From Inia geoffrensis (lineage: Eukaryota; Chordata; Mammalia; Artiodactyla; Iniidae): a stretch of 64,000 nucleotides of DNA. The position numbers and the translations under genes are program-made. Shown here in pieces: positions 11,402-22,572 of the stretch. How positions within the stretch are numbered: the first letter of the stretch is position 1; each line of letters opens with the position of its first letter. The DNA is taken from contig CM070899.1 in NCBI GenBank assembly GCA_036417435.1, positions 155,687,494 to 155,751,493 of the forward strand, in the 5' to 3' direction. A model generated the notes under the pieces. It saw nothing but the letters and a program-made list of their open reading frames with translations. It searched no databases and had not been told where the DNA came from.

Positions 11402-12107
11402 CTGCAATCGGGATGAAGCACAGAGGTGGAGAGCATCAGCAGCAGGTGTCCCCGGTCCACGGCCTGGGCTGGTCACTGCCACCCGCAGCGGCAGTCCCGC
11501 CCTGGGTCCATAGCGGCCCCAAAGGCCCTCCTGGGCCTGCTGGGCAGAAGGCCTGGGATCAGGCCACTGTGTGCCGGCCCAAGAACCACAGCACTGGGGC
11601 CCTGGATCTTTGGGGCAGGTCTGGTTGAAATTCATGCCCAGGGCTACAAGGATCCAGGTCCTCTGCTTTCTGCTCATGGGACCTTGGCAAGGACTCCCTC
11701 AGCCCAGAGGACAGCCGCCCTCACAGCGACCACACGGAGCCGCGTGTGTCCCAGCGCTGATGTTCTCACGCACTCCTGGGCCAGGGAAATGCAGGTCCCG
11801 AGTGGTGAGGGGCTCGCTCCTGATCGAGGGCCTCTGTGCGCCCGCCCCTCCCCCAGGTTCCCCAGGACTCCCCCGAGACTGCGGGGAGAAAAGGCTGCTG
11901 AAACCGGACTCGGTACCATTGCTGGGGACCCAGTTCTCAAAGTACCCTTAGGGTGGCCAGTGCTCCTGGGAGCCCGGCTGCGTTTGGGGTGGTCAGCTGC
12001 AGCTCAGAGTGCCGCCCCTTCTCAGAGCTGGGATGCAAAGTAAGCACAGCCCAGGTGCTCTGCACCCTCTGGGCACCTGGGGGCGGTGCCCTCACCGACA
12101 CCCATAC
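11402..12107 (-). other. ARNT2: ARNT2 intron 16 (706 bp), GC-rich, no repeat seen
   Basis: This short GC-rich intron lies between two coding exons. Long open frames overlap it on both strands, but they reflect base composition and have no recognisable domains. I see no transposon. Confidence 0.85.
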
Positions 12108-12246
12108 CTGTCCGGGAAAGGGCGGCCGGCTACCCGCCCACGCCACCTGACTCTGGTTTAGCTGCCTGGAGATTTGGGACATGTTCTGGCTCGTCGAGGA
12201 AGAGGACTGGATATCGTTCACGCCAGGCACGTGCACCACCGAAGAA
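12108..12246 (-). CDS. ARNT2: ARNT2 coding exon (exon 16 in a 19-exon model)
   Basis: This 139-bp exon begins with one base that completes a serine codon. It then encodes 46 residues (about 539-584) with SSVVHVPGVNDIQSSSS, NMSQISRQLNQSQVAW and SRPPFPGQ, from the Ser/Gln-rich C-terminal region. The acceptor is TTCCCTCGCAG (from about 12257 to 12247) and the donor is GTATGGG from 12107 downward. The last codon is whole. From memory, TSQN replaces human TGQN and AWAGS replaces AWTGS. Confidence 0.95.
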
Positions 12247-15200
12247 CTGCGAGGGAAGAAAATGCATTCGTCCCGGGGAGACGCCCCAGCTCCACGCGCC
12301 CTGTCCCGGGCCCCCTCTCCTGGGGCGCACCGCTCCGTCCCACCGGAGCTGTGCATCACTGGATCGAAGGCCCTCCGGGGGAGCCCCCGGTCTTCCTTCT
12401 CTTCCCCGGGGCTCCCTCAACCCACCACTGCTGCCTCTTTTTCCCCACAGGGTCTCCCCCTCACTCTCCTCTACGGAGCCCCAATCCCACCCCTCTGTGT
12501 CTCTTGCTTTCAACGGATGATTCCCAGGAAGAGAGCAGCTTCTTGGAATAAAAATCAGTCTTGGTGTTAACTTGCTCTCTGTGCTCTGGTTAATTTGTTC
12601 CTTTGGGGCACCTATAAAGCTTAAAGATTCAGGAAATAGGCCACAGGCTTTCAGAGAAAAGAGCCTGTCAGTGGAAGCCTGCTGGGTGGGGCCTGGACCC
12701 GCCCGCCCCCATCCCAGCGCAAACTGCTGTTTACCTCTTTTGACCCTTCAGTGAAACTTCAGTTGAATCCAACGAGTCCTTAGTAGACACCCGCTGTGTG
12801 TGTCACCTGTGCTCTCTGCCTGTCCTCCCGCGGGCTCAGTCCCCTGACCGCTGTCTCTGCCCCTGGACCTGCGCTGGCTGCACTGCTAGGCACGACTTCT
12901 GTGAGATTTTCCCAGTTCCGCCAATTATACAACAACCTCATTACAGATAAAGGAGACCGGGGAAGACTTGCGTTTCGTTTCAGGCTCTTCCCCCAGGGCC
13001 AGCTCCGCACAGGCAGAGTGCTGGGTGCCCACGAGTGAATCACGTGGGAAGAAGGGGGCTAATCACGGAAGGCCTGGGTGGAGGTGGGTTTTCAGCCACG
13101 TTTTAAAGAATGGAAGGTTATAGACCAGTAAAGAAGGCCGGGTACCGTTTCACTAATTGTATTACAGTATGTTTTCCATGCTATCCGGTCCCTCTTAAAA
13201 TAAGTAGAACTCAAAGATGACAAGACATTCCTGCACTAACCACGATCAAGGGGAACTTCATTCCCATTCTCCTGAAAGCACTCCTCACTTAACACAGGAC
13301 TCCTTTCCCATTCTCCCTCCTGATGAATGTGTGAGCTCAGAGGGCCTTTTCTGATCACTGTTCTCTGGGGCAGGGTGGCCCTCGGTGCCCTCACAGCACT
13401 GACTGGAGAGCTGGCAGTAGCCCTGTGGGTCCTAGGAAAGGTGCCCTGGCTAATGTACGCACAGGGCCCACGGGACCAGAGCAGGACTTGGGCTGGGGAC
13501 GTACTTAGGGCTGTGCTGCCACAGCTGTGCCGTTCTGCTGGGGGCTCAGGGTCATTCATCCCATAGCCCTTCCCACTCAAACCAGCTCAGGCCCTGCAGA
13601 TTTATAGGAACTGCCCATCCCACAGGCGTAAAGCCTCATGCGTTCTTTAATTATTATTATTTTTTAAATAAATCTATTTGATTGATTTATTTTTTATTTT
13701 TGGCTGCGTTGGGTCTTCATTGCTGCGTGAGGGCTTCTCGTTGCGGTGGCTTCTCTTGTTGCAGAGCACGGGCTCTAGATCGCGGTCTCAGTAGCTGTGA
13801 CGCACAGGCTCAGTTGCTCCGCGGCATGTGGGGTCTTCCCAGCCCAGGGCTCGAACTCATGTCGCCTGCACTGGCAGGCGGATTCCTAACCGCTGCGCCA
13901 CCAGGGAAGCCCTCTTTCATTAATCCGTCCATTCATCCTATAGACCAGTATCTAGTGAGTGCTTCCCCAGGGCCGGGCTCCACACGGAGGCTGGTGTCCC
14001 CCCGGACTCCTTCCTTACACAGCCGTCCAGACACCAGCCTGCCTTCCCTTCTGGTCACCGCCCTCCACCCTGTCCCGCTCTTTTGTTTCTGTGACGACAG
14101 TCCACACAGGCACAGCATCTCCAGCTGGACCGTCTCACTCCTCCACTGCGCCCCCCGCACCCCTGCCACCCTGAACTTTCTCCAGGACTCTGCTTCCTCC
14201 AGTGCCTCTTCTCCCACAAGTCATCGGTGATGGAGCCCGAACTCCCGGGCGTGGTACTCAAGGCCTCCGAGGTCTCATTGCATTTCTCCCAGACTCGAGG
14301 CCTCCCCATCTCTCCCGCTTCCCGGGCTCCGCTCACCACATCCCCGATGGCTGGGTGCCCGCCCTGGCAGCAGGTGGCCACCTGACGTTTGCTTCTGAGC
14401 GGCCCTCCCGCCCCCTGCCACGCTGCCTCGGGCTGTCCCTCCTCACCTCTGGCCTCTGCTCCATCCCTGCTGCCCTCTGTCCAGACGGCAGGGGGTTGGG
14501 CGGGGAGCAGCAAGTGTTACGAGGACTCGGTGAACACGGGTCTGGGCCGGCACACAGCCTGGCACGGAACTACAATTGGTCCCCGTGTGCTGAGTGCATG
14601 AGTAACACGGCAGCAGGGCAGAAGTCTGGAGCCTCGGCCAGCGCTCAGCAGAGCGGGGTGACCGGCAGTGATGACGGCTCAGGAGCAGCTCACTGGGGGT
14701 TGTCGTCTTGTCCTCCTGTCCCCAGACCAGAGAGTCGTTGCCTGTTCAGAGACTCAGAACACGTTGCAATCCAGCGGGGCCCAGCTGCACGGCTGGTCAG
14801 AGCCACTCCAAGAATTCAGAGGCTGCTGTTCCAGGGCACAGCTGCTGAGCTACCTGCTGCTTCCCCAGGAGGTCTGTCCTTGGACCAGTGTGGAAGCATG
14901 AGCCTCATCCCCTTAGAGAGGGCAGTCCCGGCCCAGACATCTCCCAGGGGTGGCTGGTCCCACCTGCCCAGCCTGCATCTTATCTGGAAACTCAGCTCTG
15001 GCCAAGTCAGCCAGAGGCTGGGCTGTATGAGGAGCCCCATCCTCCTGGGCACGCATCTGAGATGCTTCTCCCAGTGAGTCTGTGGGCATCTGATGCTCAC
15101 TTGGGTACCCACACACCCTCCCTGAATGCTGCGGGTCTCTCCTCTAGCCATTCTCCCCAGCCTGTGCTCCTGTTTCCCCGGCAGGCAGAGGAGCCAGGCC

Positions 15201-15767
15201 TTGCCTCTGGTGGTACTGTCATGGTGGTGTTGTCACAGCTTCCTCTGTGACCTACAAGAGGTCCCTGATGCTAAGAACCAAGCTGTGGGAAGGCCAGACA
15301 TCCTGCTTGTACCTCCCATGAGTGGCCCTTTAGGCTGAGACCCCAGGCATGATGGGCCAAGTTGTCCTCTCCCCCTTGGAGTTGGCCATGGCCTCAGAAC
15401 GAGGGAACAGGGCACTTTCTGCTGCCTTGTCGGGTGCCCCCAGCTCTGCCCCATCTGGGTCCTGGCTAGAGGCCACCTCACTCCCTTCTCCCCGGAAGCC
15501 ACAGCTACACAACGCAGCGGCTGGCACCTTTCACATCTGATATAGAGTTAACTGACACCATGCACTTACGGTGACTCACCTAGGGCTCACAGGGCAGAAC
15601 CGGAGCCACCGGACTACTTAGCCTGGCCCGGGCATGTGGATGTGTAAGCTCGAAGTGAGGTTTGTAGTATTTGTTGCACGCAGAGCCAAGCTCTGAGACC
15701 CAGGGCTTCACTGGGTAGGGGGGCCTCTTCCTCCCCTCTTGCCCCACTGCCCGCCCCCACCAGGTAC
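12247..15767 (-). other. ARNT2: ARNT2 intron 15 (3.5 kb)
   Basis: Apart from one CHR SINE (13650-13912) this GC-rich intron holds nothing I can name. Frames up to 291 codons (14202-15077, plus strand) occur in 13930-15540 but have no domain, no family similarity and no splice logic. Confidence 0.8.
13650..13912 (-). mobile_element. CHR-family SINE, long form, reverse
   Basis: A T/A-rich tail is followed by TTTTTGGCTGCGTTGGGTC, CTCTTGTTGCAGAGCACGGG and the reverse tRNA head ending GCGCCACCAGGGAAGCCC. Confidence 0.95.
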
Positions 15768-15867
15768 CTGAAGGCCTTTCCCGAGTGTCCCGGGGGAAAC
15801 GGGCTGCCTTGGGAGTAGATCTGCTGAGTTCCTGCTGCAGAAGCCGAGCTCATCATCTTTTTCTCCG
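15768..15867 (-). CDS. ARNT2: ARNT2 coding exon (exon 15 in a 19-exon model)
   Basis: This 100-bp exon completes a serine codon with its first two bases (CG). It encodes 32 residues (about 506-537), including EKKMMSSASAAGTQQIYSQG, and ends with AG, the start of a serine codon continued in the next exon. The acceptor is CTTTTCCCAG and the donor GTACCTGG. It belongs to the linker between PAS-B and the activation domain. SPFPPGHSG stands where I recall SPFPSGHSG in human. Confidence 0.95.
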
Positions 15868-16203
15868 CTGGGAAAAGCAGAGCAAGGGTCATATTTGGAG
15901 GAGTTCCTGCCCTGCAGACCCCAGGGCAGGGAGCCCTGAGCACAGATGCAGGGGTGGCGTGCACAAGCAGGAGGGCACAGGCCCTGGGCAGCCCAGCCCA
16001 TCCCCATGCAGCCCGCCCCGCCCTGATCTCTGCAGCTGCTCTTGCGGGGCCCCAGCTGTTCCCTGAAGCCTCAGCTGGGCCACAAGCTGTAAGGCAGGCT
16101 CTTTCCAAGAGTCGGAAAATGAAAAGAACTAAAGAGGGCTCTTCCTCACACAGTATTTTACAGAGTTCTTCTCACTTGGGGTGGGTATGATGCCTCTCAT
16201 TTT

Positions 16204-16819
16204 TTTTTTTTTTTAAGATTTTTTTGATGTGGACCATTTTCTTAAAAAATTCTTTTTTGAATTTGTTACAATATCGCTTCTGTGTTATGTTTTTTTTTGT
16301 GTGTTATGCGGGCCTCTCACTGCTGTGGCCTCTCCTGTTGCGGAGCACAGGCTCCGGACGCGCAGGCTCAGCGGCCATGGCTCACGGGCCCAGCCGCTCT
16401 GCGGCATGTGGGATCCTCCCGGACCGGGGCACAAACCCGTGTCTCCTGCATTGGCAGGCGGACTCTCAACCACTGTGACACCAGGGAAGGCCCCTGTGTT
16501 ATGTTTTGGTTTCTTGGCCACAAGGCATGTGGGATCTTTTTATTATTATTATATGTTTGTGCTTTTTTTGGGGGGGGGGGGCTGCACTGGATCTTCGTTG
16601 CTGTGCACGGGCTTTCTCTAGTTGTGGCGAGTGGGGGCTACTCTTCGTTGCGGTGCGCAGGCTTCTCACTGTGGTGGCTTCTCTTGTTGCAGAGCACAGG
16701 CTCTAGATCACAGGTTCAGTTGTTCCATAGCATGTGGGATCTTCTCGGACCAGGGATTGAACCTGCACCCCCTGCACTGGAAGGCGAAGACCTAACCACT
16801 GGACCGCTAAGGAATTCCC
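16204..16819 (-). mobile_element. Old tRNA-derived SINE interrupted by later SINE sequence
   Basis: Matching 15-bp flanks, GATGCCTCTCATTTT at 16189-16203 and GATACCTCTCATTTT at 16820-16834, bracket the whole composite. The outer copy supplies the T-rich tail with GATGTGGACCATTTTC, then GGCCACAAGGCATGTGGG and the ending TAACCACTGGACCGCTAAGG. Inside are a young CHR SINE (16294-16493) and a third, long-type segment from about 16540. Confidence 0.75.
16294..16493 (-). mobile_element. Young CHR-family SINE, short form, inside an older SINE
   Basis: A T-run, GCGGGCCTCTCACTGCTGTG, CTCCGGACGCGCAGGC and the reverse tRNA head to CACCAGGGAAGGCCC are present. Perfect 14-bp duplications CTGTGTTATGTTTT flank it at 16280-16293 and 16494-16507. 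Confidence 0.95.
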
Positions 16820-16849
16820 GATACCTCTCATTTTATGCATGAGAAGGTG

Positions 16850-17075
16850 CAGAGCCATGGTTAAGAAGACAGGCTCTAACGCCCAGCTCTGCCCTATTTA
16901 TCTGGGGTGTGACCTTGGACGTGTTATTTAACCTCCTCCTGTCTCCATTTCCCCGAGTGAAAGATGGTGATAATAATAGTAGCTTCCTCATAGGGCTGTG
17001 GTGGGAAATCAATGAGTTAGCATAAGTTAAGTGCTTCGAACAGGGCCCAGTATCAGAGCCAACAGCATTTAAATG
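16850..17075 (+). mobile_element. MIR SINE
   Basis: The MIR order is clear: TGTGACCTTGGACGTGTTAT, then GATGGTGATAATAATAGTAG, CTCATAGGGCTGTGG and GTGCTTCGAACAGGG. Confidence 0.85.
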
Positions 17076-18199
17076 TTTGCTATCACTTGCTAGTGTGGAA
17101 ACTGAGGCTCAGTTTGTCCAAGCTCACAAGCCAGTGAAGGAGGACTCAGGACTTGAATCCAAGTCCAGCACTCCTCCCACTGGCCCAGAACCCTGCCTGA
17201 CCCTGCTGCCCTAACCCAGCAGGTGCTCCAGCTAACCTGGAGCAGCCCCGAGCTGCGTTCCTTACACTTCCATGAGGCTTTCTTTGAGAGGCCAAGCTCC
17301 TCATACAAGTGAAAACACTCAGGCCTAGCCAAGATGCGTAATAGTGGATGCTTTTCTGCCATCACAGAGTGCTAAGTAGAAAACTCAGCTCAGCAGTCTC
17401 TCCCACAGAGAGAGGCTGAAGAAATGGGCTCAAATCCCAGCTGGGCTGTTAGATCTTAACACGAGGAAGAGGGTGATAGTTTGAGAAACAGGAGTGGGAA
17501 CGGGAGCCTTCTCACTCCCTCTGGTAATTGAGGGGTCCAGGGCTCTCTGAAGCACCCTCCCAATTTCCCTAGAATCTCAAAATCCCTACGCATCTTATTC
17601 CTATAGACCCTAACATCCCTGCTTGCAACAAGATCTTGGAATAAAGGATATAAAGGTGAGTTACATGGCAATTATTTTGTGCCTGGGCAGACCCCATGTC
17701 TGCACCTGTCTCTGGCTTGCTGGTGGGGGGATGGGCGGAGTGGGTGGATCCTCCATTGAGTAAGCGTGAGAAGTGATGGACGCTCAGGCTCACAGGCTTG
17801 GAGCCCAGAGAGCTGGCTTCAGGGGCCATGTGACAAATCGCCCACACATGTCAACAAACCTCTGTGACGTTTTGAGAAATCGGAGCCACTGAGCAGTTTT
17901 CCTCGTCCATTTTCTTTTGCTGCAGTGACGGGGTGCTCATTGGGAAATCCTTACAGGATGGAAAGAGATCAGACTCTTGGGTGTGTATTGCTAACCCGAT
18001 CATAAGGCCTTGAATCTTGGAGAGAAAGAGATGAGGCTAAAAGTTGCATGAGTTAGGAAGACTTCTGGACTTCTCTTGACTATAAACAAGCCACTTTTTC
18101 TCATGTATTTAAGGTTTTTCGGTGGTTGGTTAAATAAGAAACATTGTTTTGCTAAATGCTCCAGGACATCTGTGGGGTACAAAATTACATCTATCTATC

Positions 18200-19440
18200 T
18201 ATCACTTAATATATATACACACAAAATTATTCAATATTCCATATCTTTATTATTTTGATCTACATGATTTGCTAGAGATGAAGAAAGGCATATTGAAATC
18301 TTCTGCTATAATCTGGCTTTGTCAGGATCTCTTGTGTTTCAAACTATTTTTGGATTTCACATTTCATTGTTCATGACATTTATATCTTCATTTTAGGTTC
18401 CTTTTTTTTTTTTGTGGTACGTAGGCCTCTCACTGCTGTGGCCTCTCCCGTCGTGGAGCACATGCTCCGGACGCGCAGGCTCAGTGGCCATGGCTCATGG
18501 GCCCAGCCGCTCCGCGGCATGTGGGATCTTCCCGGACCGGGGCACGAACCCGTGTCTCCTGCATCGGCAGGCGGACTCTCAACCACTGCACCACCAGGGA
18601 AGCCCCAGGTTCCATCTTTTACCTGTATACAATAGGCTCTTTCTCTGCTTTCCTCCTTGGTTTTGGAGAGCATCATCACCACCTGCTCTTTCCGGTTACA
18701 TACTTTCATTTCATCTTGTTTTGGTCTTGTTTTGGTTATATCATATTTTGGCACCATACTATTCAAGAATTATCCATCAGAAGCCCTTGAGCATCAAGTT
18801 ATTTCATTACTCGTGCTATTTATATTTTCTTGCTCTCTCTCTTTATTTTTCTCCTGAGTGTTTTGCAAGTTGCTAAAAATTTTCTTGTCTTTTCTTGGAA
18901 GTGGTTTGGAGGCGAGACCTCTTTCCTTCCATCTTTTTTTTTTTCTTTTCCATCCATTAGTGGTTATGTTTAAACATACTTGAAGTTATATGTCAGAGAT
19001 AAAATAATATAGACTGATGAGAAATGTCTGCTTCTAGTCCCCTGATCCAAAGTATGTATCTTTGCTGAATTGACTCTGGTTTTTATTTTTAAATATCTTT
19101 TTTATCTTCTAACAATGTTATATTAATTCCAGGTGTCACTAGTTTCACTTTTTCGTCACTACTTCTTTTCCAACCTATCACTTCCATTCTTGCGTTCCAT
19201 ATTTTGATTCATTTCACAAAAAGCACGGTCTTCTGCAAGTAATTTTTTTTTCCAGGAAGTATAAGTGGATGGTGCATGTCCGAGAAGGTCTTTCTGTTGC
19301 TTTTTCATATAGGAAAGCAGCTTGGTTGGTGGAAATATTCATGGATTACGTATTTTCCTTCCCTTCTTTTTCCTTTTCTGTTAATTTTTTTTCTATTTTG
19401 TCATCTTTATGAGAAAAGGTCTATGTTTGTATAATATTAA
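18200..19440 (-). mobile_element. Possible old LINE (L1/HAL1-like), reverse, split by a SINE
   Basis: AT-rich sequence has the style of reverse L1 (TATTGAAATCTTCTGCTAT, CATTTATATCTTCATTTTAG). It is too diverged to assign with confidence. Confidence 0.35.
18406..18606 (-). mobile_element. Young CHR-family SINE, short form
   Basis: A T-run, GGCCTCTCACTGCTGTGGCC, CATGCTCCGGACGCGCAGGC and CACCACCAGGGAAGCCC are present. A short AGGTTCC duplication lies on each side. Confidence 0.95.
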
Positions 19441-20149
19441 AATTTCAAATGGGCTTCCCAGAAATGCTGTGGGTATCTGACCAAATAGTTCAGGCTTATC
19501 TGAGAGGAAGAGGAACTTTGGCTCTTGTTCCCTCTTGCTGGATGAAATTACGTTTCTCTATAAAAGTCGAGGAAATACCGCTGTGGGTGGGTGGCACATC
19601 TGGATGGCCGGTGGGAACCACCAGAGGGGAGCCTCCCCGTCATGCTAACAGGTCTGTTCTCTGTTGCTGTTCTCAGTTCAGGCAGCTCCAGTGCGCTCCC
19701 TGCTTTCCTAGCACCTGGTTCACAGCCACGTGGGCACGAGGGCTGGGGTCTTCCACTACAGGTGCTGGGCAGCAGGAGGCCTGAGATCTGCTCTCTCCCA
19801 GCTGCCCGGGCCCTCTCTGTCCTCCCTGTGGCCTGTGCTGGCCCCAGTTCCTTAATCCTAGGAGGATGCTAATGGGGGTCCCTTCCCATTACTACTGCGT
19901 TCCCCACGCTTCCATGGCGTGAGTCAGCCTGTTTCTCCCTTCAGCTGATCCCGATTACACTGTATCTCACAGATCACATGAAAAGGGAATCTTTTCCCTG
20001 AATTTTGGAACTGACAAAGACATTTCCAAGTTTTATATGTTGCTGATCTTAGCGGCAGTCTGAGTGGGCGAGTGAGGCAGCTGCACATGTGGGTTCCACG
20101 TGACACCTGAACTTTGAACAGCAGCATTTTCTTTTTTAAAGAAATTTCT

Positions 20150-20287
20150 TATACCTTTTTATTATTTAATTTATTTTTGGCCGCCCTTCGCAGCATGTGG
20201 GATCTTAGCTCTCCGACCAGGGACTGAACCCGAGTCCCCTGCAGTGGAGGCACAGAGTCTTAACCACTGGACCGCCAGCGAAGTCCC
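20150..20287 (-). mobile_element. tRNA-derived SINE, short older form
   Basis: ATTTATTTTTGGCCGCCC, GGGATCTTAGCTCTCCGACC and TTAACCACTGGACCGCCAGC are seen in reverse orientation. Confidence 0.85.
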
Positions 20288-20339
20288 ATGAATGGCGCCA
20301 TTTTCTCTAACTGCAGTGCTAACACAGGTGAGCACCCCA

Positions 20340-20650
20340 GTGACCACCATGAAGGATGAGCCGTGGAACACCCATACAATGGAACACTACGCAGGCGGTA
20401 AATACGATTTAGACCATTTAATAATCTAGAAATACGTTCATAATAAATTGTCATGTGAAAAAGTAAGCTACCAAACAGCAGGAGCTCGATTTTGTATATA
20501 AAAAGATTTCATATGTGTAGAAAAAGACAAAAAGGACGACTTTTAAAAAGTTAAAAAAGATTAAATCTGGGTGGTAGGATACTGGATAATTTTTATTTTT
20601 CCTTTTTACTGCATATTTTTATTTTAAAATGCGGTCCTCTCTGCATTAGA
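20340..20650 (+). mobile_element. Old L1 3' end fragment
   Basis: The GGAACACTACGCAGGCGG region and the following AAAGATTTCATATGTG stretch resemble the end of L1 ORF2 and its 3' UTR. Low identity. Confidence 0.5.
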
Positions 20651-20667
20651 GATTAAGTTGAGATTCT

Positions 20668-21008
20668 TTTTTTTAAATAAATTTACTTATTTTTGGCTGT
20701 GTTCAGTCTTCGTTGCTGTGCGTGGGCTTTCTCTAGCTGTGGCAAGCAGGGGCTACTCTTGGTTGTAGTGCGCTCATTGCGGTGGCTTCTCTTGTTGCGG
20801 AGCACGGGCTCTAGGTGTGCAGGCTTCAGTAGTTGTGGCACGTGGGCTCAACAGCTGTGGCTCACGGGCTCTAGAGTGCAGGCTCAGTAGTTGTGGTACA
20901 CAGGCTTAGTTGCTCTGTGGCATGTGGGATCTTCCCGGACCGGGGCTCGAACCCGTGTCCCTGTATTGGCAGGCGGATTCTTAACCACTGCACCATCAGG
21001 GAAGTCCC
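20668..21008 (-). mobile_element. CHR-family SINE, long form, reverse
   Basis: TTTTTGGCTGTGTTCAGTC, CTCTTGTTGCGGAGCACGGG, repeated CAGTAGTTGTGG blocks and the reverse head CACCATCAGGGAAGTCCC define a full-length copy. Confidence 0.95.
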
Positions 21009-21332
21009 AAGAGATTTTTTTTTTTTTATAGGGACATGCCTTTGTCTTGATAAAACTAAATTCTACCATGATTAAGAGAGCTCATTTATTCCAATTCCTC
21101 AAATTTTGAAGTTGAGATGTCAGAGGCTCCAGGTTGGTTACCCCAGGTAACGGGTAAATGAGAGGCGAGGCCAGGAGTAGAGAGGATCCACTGGAACCCC
21201 TGTATTTGGTGCTACTTTTCTACCCTGTAGAAGTCGCTGTAAATTCACCCTCAAGGGTGGCTGCCTCCAAATGGCTGGACAGCAACTATAAACCCCACAA
21301 TCTCACGACCTCAGCATCCTTTGGAAACTTAC

Positions 21333-21456
21333 ATGCACTGATTCCTGCAAACATCTCGGCAAACCGCGGATCTCTTTCCTGGGAAAAGATTGAGTCTGCC
21401 TTTTCCACAGACTTCCCGGCCTCATGAACCCCGGCTGGTAGGTTGGAGACAGGAAC
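21333..21456 (-). CDS. ARNT2: ARNT2 coding exon (exon 14 in a 19-exon model)
   Basis: This 124-bp exon encodes 41 whole codons and the first base of a serine codon (about residues 464-504). Motifs include NLPAGVHEAGKSVEK and FSQERDPRFAEMFAGISA. The QERDPRFAEMF block is shared with ARNT and is the most conserved part of the region after PAS-B. The acceptor is TGTACAAACAG and the donor GTAAGTTTCC. Against the human sequence I remember, VPVSNL replaces VPVPNL and KADSIF replaces KADAIF. Confidence 0.95.
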
Positions 21457-21958
21457 CTGTTTGTACATGAAAACACAAGAGCATCCTGCGTGTAAGGTGC
21501 AGAGCAAACGCTCCCAGCGGTCACCTGTTTGCCTCCACCAGATCCCCCTCCCTCAGAATTGCTGGCATTTCAGCCTTCGGTGTTGTGTAGGGCAGGAGCT
21601 TTTCTGTACAGGAAAGCCAAGAACAGACGGGTGGGGGTGTGAACGAGAGGTCACAGAAAGGTCACTGGAGTCCCACTGATCACCTGGAGAGCGATAAATA
21701 AAAATAATCAACCTAGTCTAAATATTGGGAAAAGTGAACATAAAGTTTAATTGGAGAGAGAAGCCAAATACCAACACAAGCTTCGGTTTCTCCCGCAGGG
21801 GGGCCTGGGGAGATGGCAGAAGGAAAGGGGACAGGGCAGTGAAGTGGGAGACACAGGATGTGACCGGACAAGTGTGCTGAGAACAGAGGGGCTCAGACTA
21901 AAGGCGGGGGAAGCAACGAGGGGGCTGCAGGGCTGACACAGTTCAAAGCCGTGCTGGC

Positions 21959-22064
21959 TTAGGGTTAGGGTTAGGGTTAGGCTTAGGGTTAGGGTTAGGG
22001 TTAGGCTTAGGGTTAGGGTTAGGGTTAGCCTTAGACTTAGGCTTAGGCTTAGGCTTAGGGTTAG
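21959..22064 (+). repeat. Interstitial telomere-like (TTAGGG) array
   Basis: Seventeen hexamers plus TTAG run without a frame slip. Three times in succession the pattern is three TTAGGG followed by one variant (TTAGGC, TTAGGC, TTAGCC). Then come TTAGAC, three TTAGGC and one TTAGGG. The G-rich strand is the template strand of ARNT2, so its transcript carries CCCTAA. Ten GGG runs are present. Confidence 0.98.
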
Positions 22065-22091
22065 TTCCCACACAGCCTCTGCATCTCAGTA

Positions 22092-22572
22092 CCAGTAAGT
22101 CCCCTACATACGAACGAGTTCCGTTCCGAGAGCATGTTTGTAAGTCCAATTTGTTCATAAGTCCAACAAAGTTAGCCTAGGTCCCCAACTAACACAATCG
22201 GCTCAATAGTACTGTACTGTAATAGGTTTATCATACTTTTCACACAAATACTACATAAAAAACAAACAAAACATAAAGAAGACCTTTTTAATCTCATAGT
22301 ACAGTACCTTGAAAAGTACAGTAGTACCAGCTACATCACTGTTGCTTTTATACTTGCTTCCGGACATCCTGGGCTTGAAATAAAGATACTGCACTACTGT
22401 ACTCTCTACAGTACTGTAAAGTACGCAAAAGCACAGTCACTTGTAGAAGACGCACGCATGTGACAATGTACACCAGACACGTGAAGTAGCTTCCGTGACT
22501 GGACGTGCGAATGCACGTTCGCATCTTTGAAAGCCCGTAGCTTGAAGGTTCGTATGTAGGGCACTTACTCTG
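22092..22572. mobile_element. Tigger-like non-autonomous DNA transposon
   Basis: The ends are inverted repeats of about 22 bp with one mismatch: AGTAAGTCCCCTACATACGA near 22094 and, reversed, AGTAAGTGCCCTACATACGA ending near 22569. The interior repeats AGTACTGTACTGTAATAGG-like AT-rich motifs and has no transposase frame. The TcMar-Tigger assignment is by resemblance. Confidence 0.65.

Larger units (their letters stand above)
15868..21332 (-). other. ARNT2: ARNT2 intron 14 (5.5 kb)
   Basis: Contents are a nested SINE composite (16204-16819), MIR (16850-17075), an AT-rich LINE-like tract with a young SINE (18200-19440), and two more SINEs around an old L1 tail (20150-21008). About 17180-18190 and 19450-20140 contain no feature I can name. 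Confidence 0.8.

Noticed and set aside
11426..12043. A 205-codon plus-strand frame near two ARNT2 exons
   Set aside because: It falls in the short GC-rich intron opposite true exons and has no family resemblance.
14202..15077. A 291-codon open frame on the plus strand, the longest in the window
   Set aside because: It lies inside an ARNT2 intron in GC-rich DNA, has biased low-complexity composition and no recognisable domain. Several overlapping frames of similar kind exist on both strands.
21747..22158. Frames of alternating Leu-Thr/Ser or Pro-Lys/Asn residues
   Set aside because: They are translations of the TTAGGG-type array, not a repeat protein.
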